From Paraescarpia echinospica (lineage: Eukaryota > Annelida > Polychaeta > Sabellida > Siboglinidae), in NCBI GenBank assembly GCA_020002185.1, contig CM034531.1, forward strand, positions 45,832,574-45,896,573: a stretch of 64,000 bases of DNA. Reading direction: 5' to 3'. The notes below the pieces were generated by a model. It was not told the origin of the DNA. It did not search any database and saw only the letters and a list, made by a program, of their open reading frames with translations. Positions within the stretch are counted from its first letter, which is position 1, and every line of letters begins with the position of its first letter. Shown in pieces: positions 61,054 through 64,000 of this stretch. Made by a program: the position numbers and the translations under genes.

Positions 61054-64000
61054 TGCCACCTAGAGAATTAACTCTAGGTGGCAGGTGGACAAGGAAGCCC
61101 TTTGGCTTATCGAGAGTCCGACCCTTTTATCTATGTGTATCCAGCCCGTCTGAGGTATGTTTCGATTTTATTTTTCAACATATTCACGCTACTAGCACCC
61201 ACACAATCAGCAGATAATCTGTTCCATTCATTTACAGTCCTTTGTGAGAATGAGAACTTTCTTATATCTAATCTACACTGCTCCTTTGCTAATGTAAGTT
61301 CATGCCCTCTAGTCCTTCTATCTTTCTTAACTGAGAAAAAAATATTTCTATCAATATTTTCATAACCCTTCAATATTTTAAACACTTCTATCTGATCTCC
61401 TCTCAACCTCCTGGTCTATAGTGTTGTTAAACCGCATTTTTAGGCGTATAACTAAGATCCCTCAGTTTTGGTATCATTTCAGTTGCTCTCCTCTGCACTC
61501 TTTCTAGCATATCTATGTCCTTCCTGCGATACGGCCTCCACGCTTGAATACAATATTCTAAATGAGGCCTAACTATTGTTTTGTACAGCGGTATTATTAG
61601 CTCTTTTTCCTTATACGTTATGTTTCGCCTAATTAATCCAAGGATTTGATTTCCCTTTGAAGCTGCAATTCCGCACTGCTCTGAAACCTTCATATCAGCA
61701 CTAATGGTTAACCCTAAGTCCTTTTCTTTTTCAGTAGTACTTAGTACAGTACCCCCATTGTATATTCTACCTCTTCGTTCCTATGTCCTGTGTGGAGGCA
61801 TTTACATTTCCCAAAATTGAACAGCATTTGCCACTTTTCAGACCATTTGATCAACCTGTCAAGATCATCTTGTAAATGCTGTCTATCTCCATCACTTTTA
61901 ATCCTTCTAAACACTTTTGTATCATCCGCAAATTTCAACACCTTGCTTGTTATTTCATCATCCAAATCGTTGATATATATTAAGAATAATATAGGTCCTA
62001 ATACTGATCCCTGTGGTACCCCACTCAACACCGATTTCCAGTTTGAAGCCACCCCATCAACTACTACACGTTGTCTTCTGTCAATCAGCCATTGTTCTAT
62101 CCAGTTTATTATACCATTTCCTATGCCATGGGCCTTTAGTTTAAGCAGTAATCTTTGATGTGGTACTTTGTCGAAAGCTTTTTGAAAATCTAAGTAGACG
62201 ATATCTACTGGTGATCCCTCATCTACCCACTTAGTGATGTCTTCCAAAAAACATAAAATATTTGTTAAGCATGACCTCGCTTTAAAAAAACCATGTTGAG
62301 ATGGGTTTATCAAGTTTTGTTTAACAAGAAAATGCACCATGTGATCTTTAATTAGTCTTTCTAATAATTTACAAATCACTGATGTTAAACTCACTGGTCT
62401 ATAGTTCTCTGACTTGTTTCTCGAACCTTTTTTGAATAACGGTATAATGTTTGCTTCTTTCCATTCTAAAGGAACCACTCCCTCTTCTAATGACAAGTTG
62501 AAAACTGTTGCAAGCGGTATGCTAATTTGTTCTACAATTTCCAATAGTAGTTTGGGTGGAATACCATCCACTTCAGGTGATTTATTATCCTTCATAGCCC
62601 TTATTTTCTTAGCTACCATTTCCGGGGTTACAATTAATTGTCCTAAATAGTCTGAATCTGCCCCCTTGAACTTAGCCTCTGGTACTGGCAGTGAACTAAT
62701 ATCTTCCCTGGTAAACACTGAACTAAAGTACTCATTCTAATTCAGTCTTCTGCCATTAAGAATCTCTCTGATATTATATTTCCAGCACTATCTTCTAGAG
62801 GACCGACCTTATCTTGAACTTTCTGTTTGCTTCGAACATACGCATAAAAACTCTTGCTGTCATGTTTTATATTACTAGCTAATTGTTGTTCATAGCTTCT
62901 CTTTGAATTTCTAATTTCAGCTGTAGCTTGGTTAAGTGCTTCTTTATAACTGTTGTAGTCTTCATCATTTCCAGTACATCTATATGACTTCCACATCTTT
63001 TGTTTATACATAATTTTTCTAATGGCTTCTTTCGATAAGTGTTTCTTTTTGGACCGTTTTCCTTGTTTTTTGAAGGGTACAAATTTATCGACTATGCACT
63101 TAATTTCACTCTTTAATATATTCCAGCATTCTGTTGCCGTCTTATTTTTCAGTGTGTTATTCCAGTCTATCTTTGCTAAATATTTCCTCATGTCCTTATA
63201 CCTTCCTTTGTGGAAATTCCTCCTGTACTGCTTTTTTATTATTCCTTTCTGATTTTACTTTGATGGTAAATGTATCTGGTTGTGATCACTACTTCCCAGT
63301 GGCTCACATATATTGACATTGTCAACTAATTCTTTCTGTGAGGACAAAACTATGTTTAACACATTCTCACCACTGGTTGGTTCTAGCACATGTTGAGAAA
63401 AGAAACTATCTTGTACTAAAACTAAAAACTTGTGATCCTCACTCCCCATACTCTGTAGATATTTCCATTGTATATACCCATGGTTAAAATCCCTCATACT
63501 AACACAGTCTCGTTTGCTCACTTCCCTTATAGCGTTTTGTATTTTTTCATTCTCTTCTATGCTTATGTTTGGACTTCGATAAACTAACCCAAACGTTAAC
63601 GTTGCGTTTCCTCTAACTACGTTACACCAAACAGCTCATTCGCAGTCTGCTTTTCTTTCTAATTTTATTTCATAGGCCTGGATAGATATAAAATAACTCC
63701 AACTCCCCTTCTTCCTATTCTATCTTTCCTAAACATTACATATCCTGTCAGTCCCAATTCGGCATCTGATATATCGGTGGTGGCCCATTATTCGGTTATA
63801 CCTGTTATGTGAGGGTCAATATCTTCTACCGTAATGTTTAATTAATTTCTTTTGTTTACCTGGCATTTAAACAAACACATTTATATCCTGCTTCAGAACA
63901 GTTTTCCAGACTGTTCTTTGTTGATATATTTGTGCTATCTTTATCTGAGCCTCCAGTTTCAGGCTTCTCTGTGAGTCCCCCTGCGAATATAATCTAAATT
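61054..64000 (-). mobile_element. CR1/Rex-like LINE running off the window end
   Basis: On the minus strand, endonuclease pieces start near 63850 ('IDPHITGITE', 'VMFRKDRIGRRGVGVILY', with frame changes) and continue at 63521-63255 ('DFNHGYIQWKY' with the preceding Gly replaced by Arg; 'GSSDHNQI'). The linker is at 63191-62742. The RT is a 325-codon ORF (62718-61741) with 'KSPEVDGIPPKLL', 'NYRPVSLTSVICKLLE', 'VYLDFQKAFDKVPH', 'LSGVPQGSVLGPILF' and an intact F-A-D-D. The thumb lies at 61693-61427 and the C-terminus at 61406-61131. The 3' end has a hairpin, TGCCACCTAGAG (61054-61065) paired with CTCTAGGTGGCA (61072-61083). The RT looks intact; the endonuclease is damaged and the 5' end lies outside the window. 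Confidence 0.92.

Overview
The window is animal genomic DNA: AT-rich, with no operons and long non-coding stretches, crowded with non-LTR retrotransposons (LINEs), DNA transposons, minisatellites and microsatellites, plus a small family of intronless class A (rhodopsin-like) GPCR genes. The mix (L2/CR1-like, RTE-like and other LINEs, Ty3/gypsy, a Penelope-like remnant, hAT-type and TTAA-type DNA elements, clustered single-exon GPCRs) fits a heterozygous, probably marine, invertebrate. The sequence alone does not settle the phylum. Only one gene looks intact: the GPCR at 8199-9353.

The dominant structure is an imperfect palindrome of about 33 kb. Positions ~3940-19445 (left arm) recur in reverse complement, in the same order, at ~21022-36805 (right arm), around a ~1.6 kb spacer. 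The spacer and the inner arm ends belong to a LINE whose RT region is folded back on itself. Both arms carry a GPCR (A at 8199-9353 intact, B at 32661-33788 a pseudogene), the same upstream CCAAT/TATA block, mirrored GA/TC and CA/GT microsatellites, and the same 3' flanks. The arms differ by insertions. Left only: a 12-copy 48-bp minisatellite, a 445-bp TIR element with perfect 8-bp TSD, a 3.5-kb TTAA-flanked TIR element and a 2.2-kb L2/CR1-like LINE. Right only: an L2/CR1-like LINE, an RTE-like LINE and a nested local inverted duplication. Either this is a real old inverted duplication, or two haplotypes were joined head to head in assembly. The sequence cannot decide between these.

Layout: 1-2534 decayed gypsy integrase and LINE; 3940-36805 the palindrome; 36839-38552 GPCR C, a pseudogene broken by a second copy of the 445-bp element family in which a 29-bp unit has expanded to nine copies; 39-40 kb a LINE remnant and a minisatellite; 42279-48657 a LINE with its own TSD, split by a second LINE with its own TSD; 49063-50138 a hAT-type element with 8-bp TSD; 51.7-55.5 kb a near full-length LINE; 56588-57754 GPCR D, full length except for one in-frame TGA before TM7; 58.9-64.0 kb a Penelope-like remnant, an RTE-like LINE lodged in a (TA)n tract, and a CR1/Rex-like LINE running off the window end.

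No multi-gene system beyond the GPCR family was found. The notable content is structural: the palindrome, its LINE-internal centre, and repeat expansions whose unexpanded counterparts are also in the window.
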